DNA from: Oscillospiraceae bacterium | GTDB lineage: Bacteria > Bacillota > Clostridia > Oscillospirales > Acutalibacteraceae | DNA length: 64,000 nucleotides | NCBI GenBank assembly: GCA_015065645.1 | Contig: SVPW01000006.1 | Span: 1 to 64,000, forward strand | Reading direction: 5' to 3' | Shown here: piece after piece, positions 53,501 through 63,417 of the stretch | How positions within the stretch are numbered: the first letter of the stretch is position 1 | Layout of the letters: each line of letters begins with the position of its first letter | Made by a program: the position numbers and the translations under genes | Notes under the pieces: model-generated | The model's database searches: none | Seen by the model: only the letters and a program-made list of their open reading frames with translations | What the model was told of the DNA's origin: nothing

Positions 53501-56500
53501 AATCTGAGCCATACGGAAGCCTACCACAGCTAAAACCTGCGAAGTTGAACCATTTGTGAAATTGGAATCAACAAAGGCGGCTTTACCTGAATTTGCAGCA
53601 GCCCATTCATTAATATTAAACTCACATGAAACTCTGCGCCAATTATCAGCCGTACTTAAAGTTCCGCCGTTTGCAAATATACGCTGAACACCGTTTGAAT
53701 TACTGTTGGTGTTATACTGAACCCAAAGACCAAGATTTGTTTCGGTGGTTTTTCCCTCGAAAACATAAGTCTTATTAGGATCAAGAGCTACTACCTGACC
53801 ATAGGTGATATATGAATTTACACCTGCGTTTTTCTGCAAATATGAGGTTTTCGCCTTTACACCGTCAGTAGAAGTATATTCAAATAATGTGATATTTGAA
53901 ACGGTATCATCACTTGAGCCTACTATCACATTTGCAACACCCGCCATACCTGCATCCTGCAGATCGGCTGTGTTATCATAGAATGTATTTTTATAAAGGA
54001 AGTAACATTTCTTCTTATCGGTTGAATACTTATATGTTACAACGCTGATTTTAGTTTGTTCTGTTCCTTCAACTAAAATCTCAAAACGATAAAGGCGGTT
54101 ATCGGCATGAACGAAGCCGCAGTTACCGATAAGCTGTTCTTTATAATTATCACCATCCTTATAACGCTTATAAAGCTGTACTGTACCTGAATTTTTATAT
54201 ACAGCATAATAGCCTGTAATTGTATTGGGGTCATTCTTATCATCCCAATCGGCACGAGCCCATACTATCGGCTTTTTATGCTTATTGGAAGCGGTTACCT
54301 CAAACTCAACCGTTACACGCTGTTCTGTTTTATTTACAGCATAGAAAGCGGTATTTTTAAGGTGACTGTCAGTGCTTGAAGAGCCTGTTATATTAAGGCT
54401 ACCAGTTGTAATATCAGCCGAGGATGAAAGTATCCAGCCGCTATCATTACCTGAAGCAAAATCGGTTTTATAATCAAGCGGTGTTTTAAGGTTTGCGGTA
54501 TCATTTACATAATAACCGCCTATTACAGTTTTACCATCCACAGACTTAATAGTTATTGTGTGCTGTGTATCTGCGGCATTTGACATAATTACCTGTGTGC
54601 GGTGGTCATTTCCTGTGCGGTAAAGATCTATAATACCATCACCAAAATCACCGTTTGCGCCCTTTTTATAAGGAACACCATCAATTTCAACATACACCTT
54701 ACCGCAACTGCTGCCTGTCATAAAGATCACACCAAAATCAGTTCCGGTAAATGTATATGTAAGGGTTGAGCCCGGAGTGGTTGATTCTACCCTGCCGGAG
54801 GTATATGTGCTGCCAAACTTACTGCTTATAGTGGAGAATGAACCTGAAGCCAAAGACCAGCCGTTTGAAAGCGGTATTTTATCAGCAGTTATAATTGTCG
54901 GATTGCTTATAACAGTTGATGAAAGAGTAGTTGCGGGGTTTTGTTTCTTAACTAATCCCGTGGGAGGAACCTTTTTAGCTTCTTTAATAATATCGTCAAG
55001 CTGTTCTGCTATATAATCCGCAAAAATCTTATAACCTGCATCTAAGGGATGAACACCATCACCCGTTTTATAAAGCTGTTCATAAGCATCGGAAGAATTA
55101 TCTGTGCGGTAAGGTTTAAGTCCTTCCGAGTTCCATGCAAGTCCATCTGCAGCAGCCCTTGCCTTAAGCGGTTCACGCAGGTCAACCAAAGGAAGTTGAT
55201 ATTTTTTAGCAAGTTCAAGTACCGCCTTTGAGCCAGGAAGCGTGGTTTCGGACAATGACCAATGGTCAAAGGTTAAAACCAAAACTATATCTATATTTGG
55301 GTTAGATTTTCTTGCAGTTAAAATCAAGGATTCCAACTGTCTTAATGTATTATTATAGGAATCAACTTTCTCTGGATTTGCTTTTCCCGAAATTGCATTA
55401 TCATAGAGGTAATGATCGTTTATGGGGGCATCTATAAACAACAAATCTGTTTTATAATTCTCAATTCTGCCGTAGTTATACAAGGCAAAATGTGTGCCGG
55501 TTGAACCTACTGCAGCATTTTTTGAATTAACGGTTGCCTGAGGATAATTTTCGGCAAACCACTTTGTTGTAAGGGCACGCCAAGAGGTGGTTTCGGTATT
55601 GGATGCACCGTGACCGCTTGTAACCGAACCGCCCATATAGGTAATATTTAGCTTTTTATCAACAGTGAGTTTATAATAGGTATTGTTCAAATCCACCGCT
55701 ACCTTTCCAAACATACTGTTAAATTCATCCTTATCTGAACAGGTATAGCAGGTGACAAGATTTTTGCCTGTAACGCTATCCCCTACTTCATTTGCCTGAT
55801 AATTGATATATACTCTTTCCTGATTATCATTCCAAGCATATAATCCCAACTTGAAATCACCGTTTACAATAAGGTTGCCACCCTTGCGAGCGCCTGTTTC
55901 GGGGTCAACCTCATAAAGCGCAAAATCAGTAAGAGTTGCAAGCTTATTTTTGCTGGTATCAATACGGAAACCAACTATTGCACGGGTTCTGTTACCGCCA
56001 TTAGCCCACTGAACGGAGTCAATTTGTTCAGCAGGGCTTGCACCGCTTTTACTTACATATTCATTTATGCAGAATGTTGCTGATGAAGCAGTAAAATATC
56101 CCGACTCCACCGAAACGGTAGGATAATCAATGAAAACTCTGTGCTTATTGCCACTTTGATTATTACCTGCTTTACTGTAATACTCTACCCAAAAGCGTTC
56201 AAGAATACTTACATCGGTATTAGCGGTAAGGGCTGTTAGTTTATATGTCTTTGATGGATCAAGGGTTACAACCTGTGCAAAAAGACGACCTGTGGTATCA
56301 ACATCTGTTCTTTGCACATAATTATAAGTTTCTTCTTCACCCTCAGCCACATCGGTGGTTATATAACGGAAGTTCTTTACATATGTGTTGGCGTTACCGT
56401 TAGGATCCATTGCAACACCGGCTGTACCTGATGTATTTTGTAATCCGCTTTCATCAACATAGGTATTTGATGCTACAACACTCCAAGTATAACCCTCATT

Positions 56501-57211
56501 CTGAGTTCCCATTCTTTTATGCACACGCACATTAATAACAGTGGGGCTACTACCTGTAATGGTCATATCAATACGGAAAACACCCGGAAGTGACGGTGTT
56601 ATGGGGTTTGTATATCCCGAGATGCGCATAAGCGTGGTTGCATTTTCGGTAGCGCTCTTGCGTATAAGCACAATAGGATCATTGCTTACAGAAGAAAACC
56701 TTACAAAATATCCTGTTATGGAGGAATTGTGCAGTCCACGGTCGTTACCGTTATACTTATCTCCCAAGCTTACTCTTCCCCATAAATAATTGTATCTGTT
56801 ATTATTCCATGAAGAAGGATTTGCAGAAACATTATATTCAACACTTATGTGCTGATCTATAGAAGCTTTATCATTGCTTACAGCCATAAAATTAGATAAA
56901 TAACTTGACGAACCTGTGTATGTAAGGGTTGGATTATCAAGCTTTAATCCCGAACCGTTTGTGAGGTGTGCGCTTTTATAAGCAACTTTCCAAGCGGTTT
57001 CATTAAAAGAACCATCGGTAAAATCCTCATTTATAAGTTCTTTATATGAAGTGGGATTTTGGGAATCAAAAATTGTTGCTGCCTGCGTTTGTATGGAGTT
57101 ATTAAAAACAAGAACTCCCGAAAAGGCAGAAATGAGAATAAGCAATGCTACTAACAAAGCTATACCCTTTCTTGCAGACAAGCGTAATTGCGAAAATTCA
57201 AATTTCAGCAT
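50504..57211 (-). CDS. Giant membrane-anchored surface protein with internal SGNH esterase domain
   Basis: 2235 residues. The N-terminal hydrophobic segment (~16-37) acts as signal or anchor. A lectin-like domain (~55-290) and a GQxxxLDPxKTY module (~300-500) precede an SGNH hydrolase: ITYMGGSVTSGHG (Ser529), PINDHYLYD (Asn598), DGVHPLDAGY (Asp718, His721). Further binding domains and module copies follow, opening LINGDLKLGLYGW, LTNAELKMGMYGW, FVNADFKQGFYGW and FENADFKDGFYKW. An acidic Gly/Asp/Glu linker lies in the second half. A final membrane helix and RKKRKQTN tail anchor it. Probable cell-surface deacetylase and glycan binder. It interrupts the permease pair 57237/49501. Confidence 0.85.
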   Translation of the reverse strand: MLKFEFSQLRLSARKGIALLVALLILISAFSGVLVFNNSIQTQAATIFDSQNPTSYKELINEDFTDGSFNETAWKVAYKSAHLTNGSGLKLDNPTLTYTGSSSYLSNFMAVSNDKASIDQHISVEYNVSANPSSWNNNRYNYLWGRVSLGDKYNGNDRGLHNSSITGYFVRFSSVSNDPIVLIRKSATENATTLMRISGYTNPITPSLPGVFRIDMTITGSSPTVINVRVHKRMGTQNEGYTWSVVASNTYVDESGLQNTSGTAGVAMDPNGNANTYVKNFRYITTDVAEGEEETYNYVQRTDVDTTGRLFAQVVTLDPSKTYKLTALTANTDVSILERFWVEYYSKAGNNQSGNKHRVFIDYPTVSVESGYFTASSATFCINEYVSKSGASPAEQIDSVQWANGGNRTRAIVGFRIDTSKNKLATLTDFALYEVDPETGARKGGNLIVNGDFKLGLYAWNDNQERVYINYQANEVGDSVTGKNLVTCYTCSDKDEFNSMFGKVAVDLNNTYYKLTVDKKLNITYMGGSVTSGHGASNTETTSWRALTTKWFAENYPQATVNSKNAAVGSTGTHFALYNYGRIENYKTDLLFIDAPINDHYLYDNAISGKANPEKVDSYNNTLRQLESLILTARKSNPNIDIVLVLTFDHWSLSETTLPGSKAVLELAKKYQLPLVDLREPLKARAAADGLAWNSEGLKPYRTDNSSDAYEQLYKTGDGVHPLDAGYKIFADYIAEQLDDIIKEAKKVPPTGLVKKQNPATTLSSTVISNPTIITADKIPLSNGWSLASGSFSTISSKFGSTYTSGRVESTTPGSTLTYTFTGTDFGVIFMTGSSCGKVYVEIDGVPYKKGANGDFGDGIIDLYRTGNDHRTQVIMSNAADTQHTITIKSVDGKTVIGGYYVNDTANLKTPLDYKTDFASGNDSGWILSSSADITTGSLNITGSSSTDSHLKNTAFYAVNKTEQRVTVEFEVTASNKHKKPIVWARADWDDKNDPNTITGYYAVYKNSGTVQLYKRYKDGDNYKEQLIGNCGFVHADNRLYRFEILVEGTEQTKISVVTYKYSTDKKKCYFLYKNTFYDNTADLQDAGMAGVANVIVGSSDDTVSNITLFEYTSTDGVKAKTSYLQKNAGVNSYITYGQVVALDPNKTYVFEGKTTETNLGLWVQYNTNSNSNGVQRIFANGGTLSTADNWRRVSCEFNINEWAAANSGKAAFVDSNFTNGSTSQVLAVVGFRMAQITQMGYAEMTLYEKNDADKKNLLINGDLKLGLYGWSDEANETFLAIRSSFEGDTNSPSSRVSLVNPSVDTYKSLFAVGDVDFGEEEDPDNGNQGGGEGGSGDGGEGEGGDDVVSDRPVLENTNANLDYSLSSDFVNGYNGKWQTNGAATPNADNITVNGTSKHYESLSLYGEAHTNQVVALDYSATSGVSPVVWARAVLADKNDLSTVSGYYVFANGATPTLYKRTSDGTDTLIGTCGTHTDNRTFRMEIAVEGTAPTKITVTTYKYPAGKKDGTYALMLKNTFFDYTEELQTPGYAGFSARNTTPVKVTRFEYASSDGVRDNYSYIEKPVSTNIAAMAGQQVTVDPNKTYTLSARVSQANARLSVKYWSASGSMITISSSTGTVSDVDGYRTVSYTFCINDWAKKNNQPLAKKGDGYGELAQVFVGFTTEGADVYCYSNLKLTEEGSSLNLLTNAELKMGMYGWSEAITSNKWAYYAGLYGSSVGAQNKLNLKSNLSKSQYDKIFKASSSDGTDIDYSKIDKFMLHLTGKAGYEYGKVGQMIELEVGKTYVYSVDFGYDPRNKAEPIAFYHTVPDEQISPSTDKRKEFSWLMIRDGSRCTYTFTVPEEAYVNPQTGMATVFVGFSTGEPGNNCYFYDFDLYEKNDANKNNLFVNADFKQGFYGWMINSNYFYNSIKSSIVVAVDEFVRPGNDVELLPYDAKKLKLDDNTLIVPDIPSDVDYSTYKGKYMLHIPETVTSTYGKIGQIISLETKTEYEFTMRFKYIRQNSVKPTILYYTDNPFITDEEITAKGYKDRQAYFIAIRKVASFEETMDDPNCRTTLTFKVPSEAWLDSTGKSPVFIGISTGEFEPICYFTDLCFRKVGTETNLFENADFKDGFYKWIVTFGFGITPVNEKGIFWTSGYTIAQLLPLDETIFVNDTNDALWDDGDWFLSFGEDDEVMADKNDNNTVTDTVKKVVVKGKVNVPLTLALYGGIVVVAAGIVFVIVILVRKKRKQTN

Positions 57212-57236
57212 CTTACCGTTCCTTTCTGTAATTTAT

Positions 57237-58148
57237 TTAATCCCATTTTTTTAAGCAATAGCGGTTGTATATCCAAAGCACCAAACACATAACCGCACAA
57301 ACTATAAGGAAGTAGAGCCACAGCATTGCTGATGATTTATCGTAAATCTGTTTTTCCTGCATAAGCGTGTATGCCTGACTCATAACCGGACTATCCACCG
57401 CAGTAAATAGTTCAATCATTGTATAAATAATAACCAATGTCATTACATGACGAAGCATAGGCACTGTAATAAACCAAAATTCTTCCCATTTATTGGCGCC
57501 CTCAATTTTTGAAACCTCATAAAATGAAGCCTGTATACTTTGAAGACCTGCAAGGAACAAAATAGTTTGTACTCCGCAGCTCCAAATAAGACCGAATATA
57601 TTACCCAAAAGACTTGCAAGCATATCATTTATCTGTGTGGGTAAATTAAGTCCCGAAAGAATTGAGGTAAAGTCAATCAGTCCGCCATAAGTACCTTCTT
57701 CACCGCTTGAAACGGTAAATAGAGGAGCATTTACATAAGGCCCTGACATATGGATCATTATCACGCTTGAGGCTATTATTACCGGAAGGAAGAAAATAGC
57801 TCTTGCGGCAGTTCTTCCAACAAATTTTTGATTAAGAACAACCGCCAAAATAAGACTTAATGAAACAATTATGGGGAGCGAATAGAAAATTGAACCCAAA
57901 GCATCACGCAGGTTATTTAGATAATTGGGGTCTTTTGATAAAATTTGATTAAAATTATCTATACCCACAAAATCACTGTTTACAACGCCTCCGCCAAACT
58001 GTATATCGCTGAAGGAGTACCACACAGAGCTTATAAGGGGAACTAAGAAAAACACAATCAAACCAAAAACCCAATGCCCCACAAAAATGTAACCATAACG
58101 CTGTTGCATTGCTTCAATACCACGTTTTTTGCGTTTTTTAATCTTCAT
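57237..58148 (-). CDS. Sugar ABC transporter permease (MalF/LplB-like), pair 1 of cassette B
   Basis: 303 residues with membrane segments and the EAA-type loop YEVSKIEGANKWEEFWFITV, almost the same as in 10807-11709. It directly follows the DUF5696 gene, as its paralog does. A GGGGAGGAG site precedes the ATG. The MalG partner (49501) comes only after the giant surface protein gene. Confidence 0.9.
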   Translation of the reverse strand: MKIKKRKKRGIEAMQQRYGYIFVGHWVFGLIVFFLVPLISSVWYSFSDIQFGGGVVNSDFVGIDNFNQILSKDPNYLNNLRDALGSIFYSLPIIVSLSLILAVVLNQKFVGRTAARAIFFLPVIIASSVIMIHMSGPYVNAPLFTVSSGEEGTYGGLIDFTSILSGLNLPTQINDMLASLLGNIFGLIWSCGVQTILFLAGLQSIQASFYEVSKIEGANKWEEFWFITVPMLRHVMTLVIIYTMIELFTAVDSPVMSQAYTLMQEKQIYDKSSAMLWLYFLIVCAVMCLVLWIYNRYCLKKWD

Positions 58149-58168
58149 AAAGCCAATCTCCTCCCCTC

Positions 58169-60367
58169 TTAATTTTTATACCAAGCAGCAGAATTAGCCG
58201 CAAGCTCACCTAACTCCGATAAAAAGCTTTGTTCTGTACGATTTACCAAAATTGATACACCGTTATCAAAAACTGTACGGCTTACACCCGAAGATAAAAT
58301 TTCAAAGCGGTCAATCTTAGCGTTTTTAACAGCTTCATAATAATCTGCATAATTTTCTAAAGATTCAACAATAAACTGTTTATTATCCGTATAAACAGTA
58401 CCATAAAGCGGAAATGTTTTGCTTACAGAAAGATCAATATCATAGCTATCACAAATAGCAAAGCCCAAACCGTTACCGCCTGCCAATGCTGATAAAAGAG
58501 CCATTTTACGATCGGGTTGAAGATTTATATACGAGGAATAAATGGGTTTACTGCCTTTAAATACCATTTGATAAAAAGGTATCCATTCATCAAATACATC
58601 ATAATCCCCATTAGTTAAAGGTGAATTATAAACGGTATCGGCAACACAAGCAGCATACTGATTTGCGGCACTTACCGCAACCGAATGTTTTGATTTCTTT
58701 AAGCTGTTTATACTGTTTTTGGCGATTGATTCACTTTCGCCCTTAACACCGTATTTGATACTTGTAAAATCGGAATATGAAACATTTGAAAGCGAAGAAA
58801 TGCTTACACCGGAAACATCCTCATCATCAATAAATTCAATAAGCTTTTTTGTTGCATTTTTTATTTCTGATTTCTTAATAAAGCGGTAAACGGTTGATTT
58901 ATCATAATCCCTTAACGGCGTATTTATAAGATACGATTCCGCAATATGAAGCGTTGCACTTTTAGCGGCATCACTTAGGTATGAAAAACCTCCGCCGGAT
59001 TCTGTATATCTGATCAAATCAAAATCGGTATACAAATCAATACCGTTATTTTTGCAATACTTTTCAAGTGATTCACGTGAATCCTTTGAACCAAAATCAC
59101 CTATAAAATCATAACCGCCGGCAATTTTTCCAACATCTATTCCGTTATTTCCGTAACCGATAAGCTGAACAGATGGTTTTACACCGCTTCTATTTGTTAT
59201 ATCATCAATTATTTTTTGCGCCGAAGAAAAGCTTGTTAAAACCGATGTTACATTATGCGGTATTCCGCCTGTTGCAACTGTTTTTAAAGCGCCACCCACA
59301 AAGGTGAGTGAATATGGGGTTTGACTTACATCAGATTTACTTAAACCGCCGTTTTTCAACAAATAATCACGATAGCATTTTGCCATACCGTTATAATCTG
59401 CCATATCATCATAAAGAGGATAATATCCAACCGTTATTACATTATCCGCACGGTCATCCGATACATAATTTAAGTCCTGATAACTCCAAATCCACTGAGT
59501 GGTTGCAAATGAATCATATCCTCTTAAATAAAATGTTGAAGAAACGCAAGAATAATCTGTACGGGAGTTTCCTGCCTCAGCCTCAATCACTGCAGTTTCT
59601 GCCGCATTTTCAATAATTGCAAAAAGTGCATTACCGTTTGAAGTGGCAACACCGTAACACGGCATATATATCTGTTCGGGATCAATGGTGATTTCAGGTT
59701 GTATTCTTGAAGCATCTTCACCGTAAACAGCACCCGAATACTTACGGGTGGAATCGGCATTTTCAGCAACATTCATAAGAGCACCTGAGCCTGTTGGAAC
59801 AAACAGATAAGCTGAGGTATCTACATTTTCACAAGAACACATATAAGGAGCTAAATTAACAGAAAGTACAACATACTCCCCGCCCTCAACCACTTCTTTG
59901 GTTCTTATGGAAACTGCAATCGAATCCTCTCTCAAGACATACTCAACAGGAACAGATATTAAGTAATTATCAAAATAATACGTTACCTTAACACCATTCT
60001 TTATTTGCTCACATGAAACCCTGCCCTTTGCGGCTGTTTCACTGTAACCACGAACCATATCCTGCTTCATACTGTTGGTATTCATAATATTAATATTTAT
60101 GGTAGACTGTACAGCAGAGCTTGTGCCTGTATAGCCATCAGGAATATTAGACCAAATTTTTCCGTTTACAAGGCTTTTAAGCTTTACGCTGTAATTGGAA
60201 GAATCCCAAATGAGCTCAAATTTTTCATTTGAAGCCACAACGCCTGTGGGGTGTGTTTTTACAGGAGAGTTGATGTCATAGCTTGAAGTGCTTTTTTCGG
60301 AAGAACAACCATACAGCATAAAAAGCATACAGAACGAAAGCACCAAAGCAACTGTTTTTTTTAACAC
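58169..60367 (-). CDS. DUF5696-family lipoprotein, cassette B
   Basis: 732 residues, GTG start at 60367, 8 bases after AGGAGAG. Lipobox MLYGC (Cys21). Architecture matches 11724-13931: beta-rich part, DYNGMAKCYRDYLLKNGGL, QYAACVADTVYN and EWIPFYQMVFKGSKPIYS. At the position of Glu572 in the cassette A protein it has Ser566 (VSAANQYAA). At the position of Asp357 in the soluble relative it has Ser (VSISS). If those residues are catalytic, this protein is a non-catalytic, perhaps glycan-binding, version. Function otherwise unknown. Confidence 0.8.
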   Translation of the reverse strand: MLKKTVALVLSFCMLFMLYGCSSEKSTSSYDINSPVKTHPTGVVASNEKFELIWDSSNYSVKLKSLVNGKIWSNIPDGYTGTSSAVQSTININIMNTNSMKQDMVRGYSETAAKGRVSCEQIKNGVKVTYYFDNYLISVPVEYVLREDSIAVSIRTKEVVEGGEYVVLSVNLAPYMCSCENVDTSAYLFVPTGSGALMNVAENADSTRKYSGAVYGEDASRIQPEITIDPEQIYMPCYGVATSNGNALFAIIENAAETAVIEAEAGNSRTDYSCVSSTFYLRGYDSFATTQWIWSYQDLNYVSDDRADNVITVGYYPLYDDMADYNGMAKCYRDYLLKNGGLSKSDVSQTPYSLTFVGGALKTVATGGIPHNVTSVLTSFSSAQKIIDDITNRSGVKPSVQLIGYGNNGIDVGKIAGGYDFIGDFGSKDSRESLEKYCKNNGIDLYTDFDLIRYTESGGGFSYLSDAAKSATLHIAESYLINTPLRDYDKSTVYRFIKKSEIKNATKKLIEFIDDEDVSGVSISSLSNVSYSDFTSIKYGVKGESESIAKNSINSLKKSKHSVAVSAANQYAACVADTVYNSPLTNGDYDVFDEWIPFYQMVFKGSKPIYSSYINLQPDRKMALLSALAGGNGLGFAICDSYDIDLSVSKTFPLYGTVYTDNKQFIVESLENYADYYEAVKNAKIDRFEILSSGVSRTVFDNGVSILVNRTEQSFLSELGELAANSAAWYKN

Positions 60368-60384
60368 TTAACATACTCTCCTTT

Positions 60385-62496
60385 CTATCTGAATGTTAAT
60401 TCCATATAAATTGCGTATATGAAATTCCAGAACTGCTGAAGCAATATTATTATCATAAAGCCTATAAATACCACTAACAGCATACCGAAAACCGTAACTA
60501 AAGAAGTCAACAAAAATTTTGTAAAGGTAAATTCGTGCACAGACATCATTGCAACGCACAATAAATAGAATGTATATATTAACACAAGCACATACAATGC
60601 ATCCATAAATGCCAAACCGTCAAGCGGCAGGAAGTGTGATGTAATTACACGAATAAATGTATAAATCACCAAAGGAATAATTGAATATGCCGATGCAACA
60701 AACACTTCATTAAAACGACCTTTACCCTCAAAAAGAGTGCAAACAAGCCAATTTACAACTGCCCACAAAACTACTAAACCGATAGTTTGCGCCAAAGTGA
60801 ACAAGGTATTATATTCACGTGAGGTAACAGTGGTAAACAAAAAGCCCGAAGCGGTGGTTTCCAAAACCTTAGCCACATAAAACAGTGCAATAACAACGCA
60901 AGCAATAACCAATGAGCCGTATTTTTTTACCTTTATTTCTTCAAAAGCCTTAAAGGGATGTACAGCCGAAGCTAATGCGGTGCGAAGTTTTACATTCTTT
61001 ATGATGGGTGTTTTGCGTTTGCTTCCTTTAATAATTAAAAGAATTATTCCCACAATTAAAGCGATTGCACCAATAAAGAACCATATAAAATTATCTGCTA
61101 TAAAGCTTTTAAACAACTGCTGAAAAGCCAAATCGTAAACATTGTAATCCATTCCTGATTCGGCATATTCTAAAGCCTGCTCGTAATTCCCCTCTTTATA
61201 GCTTGCCATTGCAAGTCCTTTATAAGCAAGTTGATTTCCCCTATCCAAGGATAAAACCTGCTCCCAAAGAGGCTTTGCCTCTTCATAATCGCCTGCAAGA
61301 TAAAGTGTTTGAGCCTGCTTTAAAAGTGTACCGAAATCGGTCGGCTTAAACACGGTGATTGAAGCACTTTCGGAGTCTGCAACCAAAAGCTCATCACCGT
61401 TTACGCAAAGGGCTGTTGCATTTTTAAACAATCCCTTTTGAGCGCCGTTTCCTATACCGCCTCCAAAAGCGGTTATGAGGTTACACTCTTCATCGTAAAC
61501 ATATATAAGACCGTATGAATTTTCAAGTGCATACAAATATCCGTTTTCATCAACATCAACTGCGGTTATATTCTGAACCCTTTGCTTGTTATAGCGAATT
61601 ATAATGCTATTCTCAAGGAAATTAACCGACTCAGAAGTAATAAATTTTCCATCACGGGTTCTTTGGAATAATATAACCGAACCTGATGGACTGATTTTAG
61701 AAAGCTGACCTGTTCCGGTGCCTGAGGTGGCACCTGTGCAGGTAACCATATAGCCATCCTTATCAAAACAAAAATCGACAAATGAATAAGGCAGTGTTTT
61801 TACCGATTGAGATTTCTTCTCATCATTACTTGTCATTAAATCCCATATATACGACAAAGTATCAAGTGCGGTTGCCTTTACCCTGTTTGAACCGTAAAAG
61901 CCTATAAATTCACCCTCAGGCGAATAGGTTAAAGCACCGTAATAACAGCCGAATGACAAAACATAGTAAAAGCCATCCGCATCCTTTTCAATTTTTGTAG
62001 GTTGAAAAAGGAAGCCTTTTGGAATAAGTGATGATTGCGGTGTGGTCCAAATATCCTGTATTTTACCCTCCATATCAAGAATGAGTATTCTTGAATTTGC
62101 GGTATCACAAAGATAAATTTGCTCATCGCTCATATAAATGCCCTTGGCATCACTGAACTCAACAGCCTCACCCTGTTCATCAGTGACCGTAATCACACGC
62201 TTTAGGGTATAATCATTATTTAAAACAACAATCTTTGAACCCTCACCGCCAACAAGGTAAATATCACCATTATCCGCACGGTATATATCATTTATCCCCT
62301 CAAAGCTATCTTCCAAACCATAATCTGATGCCTGTATTTTTTCAGCAACAATATACGCATCACGGGAAACGGCAATTGAGGTGGTTGAATCCGCTTCATT
62401 AATATGGGTAAAGCTTTCTGCACCAACCGTAATTGTGGTTGAAAAAACCATTATTAACGCAAGCAGAATTAAAGCTATTCTTTTAAATGTTTTCAC
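60385..62496 (-). CDS. NHL beta-propeller / TPR / YIP1-type membrane protein, cassette B
   Basis: 703 residues, GTG start six bases after GGAGG. A ~26-residue signal peptide leads to propeller blades (DIYLVGGEGSKIVVLN, QIYLCDTANSRILILD, YLYALENSYGLIYVYD, ELLVADSESASITVF). A TPR-like pair follows (GDYEEAKPLWEQVL, GNYEQALEYAESGMD), then a membrane segment and a C-terminal polytopic YIP1-like domain ending in ELTFR, close to EVTLR in its paralog 13945. Conservation of this fusion in both cassettes argues for a working partnership with the permeases and DUF5696 lipoprotein; the mechanism is unknown. Confidence 0.75.
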   Translation of the reverse strand: MKTFKRIALILLALIMVFSTTITVGAESFTHINEADSTTSIAVSRDAYIVAEKIQASDYGLEDSFEGINDIYRADNGDIYLVGGEGSKIVVLNNDYTLKRVITVTDEQGEAVEFSDAKGIYMSDEQIYLCDTANSRILILDMEGKIQDIWTTPQSSLIPKGFLFQPTKIEKDADGFYYVLSFGCYYGALTYSPEGEFIGFYGSNRVKATALDTLSYIWDLMTSNDEKKSQSVKTLPYSFVDFCFDKDGYMVTCTGATSGTGTGQLSKISPSGSVILFQRTRDGKFITSESVNFLENSIIIRYNKQRVQNITAVDVDENGYLYALENSYGLIYVYDEECNLITAFGGGIGNGAQKGLFKNATALCVNGDELLVADSESASITVFKPTDFGTLLKQAQTLYLAGDYEEAKPLWEQVLSLDRGNQLAYKGLAMASYKEGNYEQALEYAESGMDYNVYDLAFQQLFKSFIADNFIWFFIGAIALIVGIILLIIKGSKRKTPIIKNVKLRTALASAVHPFKAFEEIKVKKYGSLVIACVVIALFYVAKVLETTASGFLFTTVTSREYNTLFTLAQTIGLVVLWAVVNWLVCTLFEGKGRFNEVFVASAYSIIPLVIYTFIRVITSHFLPLDGLAFMDALYVLVLIYTFYLLCVAMMSVHEFTFTKFLLTSLVTVFGMLLVVFIGFMIIILLQQFWNFIYAIYMELTFR

Positions 62497-62529
62497 AGTT
62501 ATCCTCCGAATAGTAAATATCCCGAATAA

Positions 62530-63396
62530 TTATTCCTTAATACCAGAACTGCTCATAGTTTCAATAACATGACTCTGCGAAATCATAAACACAATAATAG
62601 GAGGTATCATTAAAAGTACCGTAAGTGCCATTGAACTACCCGTTCTTGCAATACCGCCTGCCGTAACGGTTGACATTACCTGAGGAAGAGTTTTAAGCTC
62701 CTCACTGAAAACCGTTCCTGCAGGAACTATGGACCACATATCCCTGAAAGAGAATAAAAGCAATGTCATCCATGCAGGCTTTACCATTGGCATAATTATC
62801 TGCCAATATACCCTGAAAACATTAGCACCATCCATTCTTGCAGCTTCAAGCAAGGCATCCGGCACACCCACATCTATAAACTGCTTCATCAAAAAACATC
62901 CCATAGCTGAAGGTATTGCAGGAAGTATGTAAACCAAATAGGTATCAATTATATTAAGCTTACTGAAAATTAAATACTGCGGAACAGCAAGGGTATAGGC
63001 ATTATAGAGAAGCATTACCTGAACCAATAAAAACAGTATTTTACGGTATTTAAGCTTTGATTTTGAAAATGCAAATGCCGCCAAAGAAGCCGCAATTATA
63101 TGGAAGAAGGTTGAAGCCAATGCCACAAAAAGGCTATTAAAAATATAACGGGACATTGGCACCAGCAATTTGTTAAGCAAAGATGGTAATGCCACATAGT
63201 TGCTCCATGTGGGACGGCGGACAAAAAACTGCGGTGGGAATATTAAAAGCTCGTCAAGAGGCTTAAAAGAAGTAATAACGCAGTATATAAGCGGTAAAAC
63301 CGAAAACAAACCCGCCAAGGTAAGAATTGTAAAATATAATACATTTCCTGCTTTTGAGCGTGTGTATCTGCGATACTGCGAACGCATTTTAGACAT
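62530..63396 (-). CDS. Carbohydrate ABC transporter permease (MalG-like), pair 2 of cassette B
   Basis: 288 residues with the EAA loop LLEAARMDGANVFRVYWQII, the same length as 16092-16958 and aligned end to end with it. A GAGGTG site precedes the start. It is the partner of the MalF-like gene cut by the window edge. Confidence 0.9.
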   Translation of the reverse strand: MSKMRSQYRRYTRSKAGNVLYFTILTLAGLFSVLPLIYCVITSFKPLDELLIFPPQFFVRRPTWSNYVALPSLLNKLLVPMSRYIFNSLFVALASTFFHIIAASLAAFAFSKSKLKYRKILFLLVQVMLLYNAYTLAVPQYLIFSKLNIIDTYLVYILPAIPSAMGCFLMKQFIDVGVPDALLEAARMDGANVFRVYWQIIMPMVKPAWMTLLLFSFRDMWSIVPAGTVFSEELKTLPQVMSTVTAGGIARTGSSMALTVLLMIPPIIVFMISQSHVIETMSSSGIKE

Positions 63397-63417
63397 TTAT
63401 TTCACCTCAACAAACCT

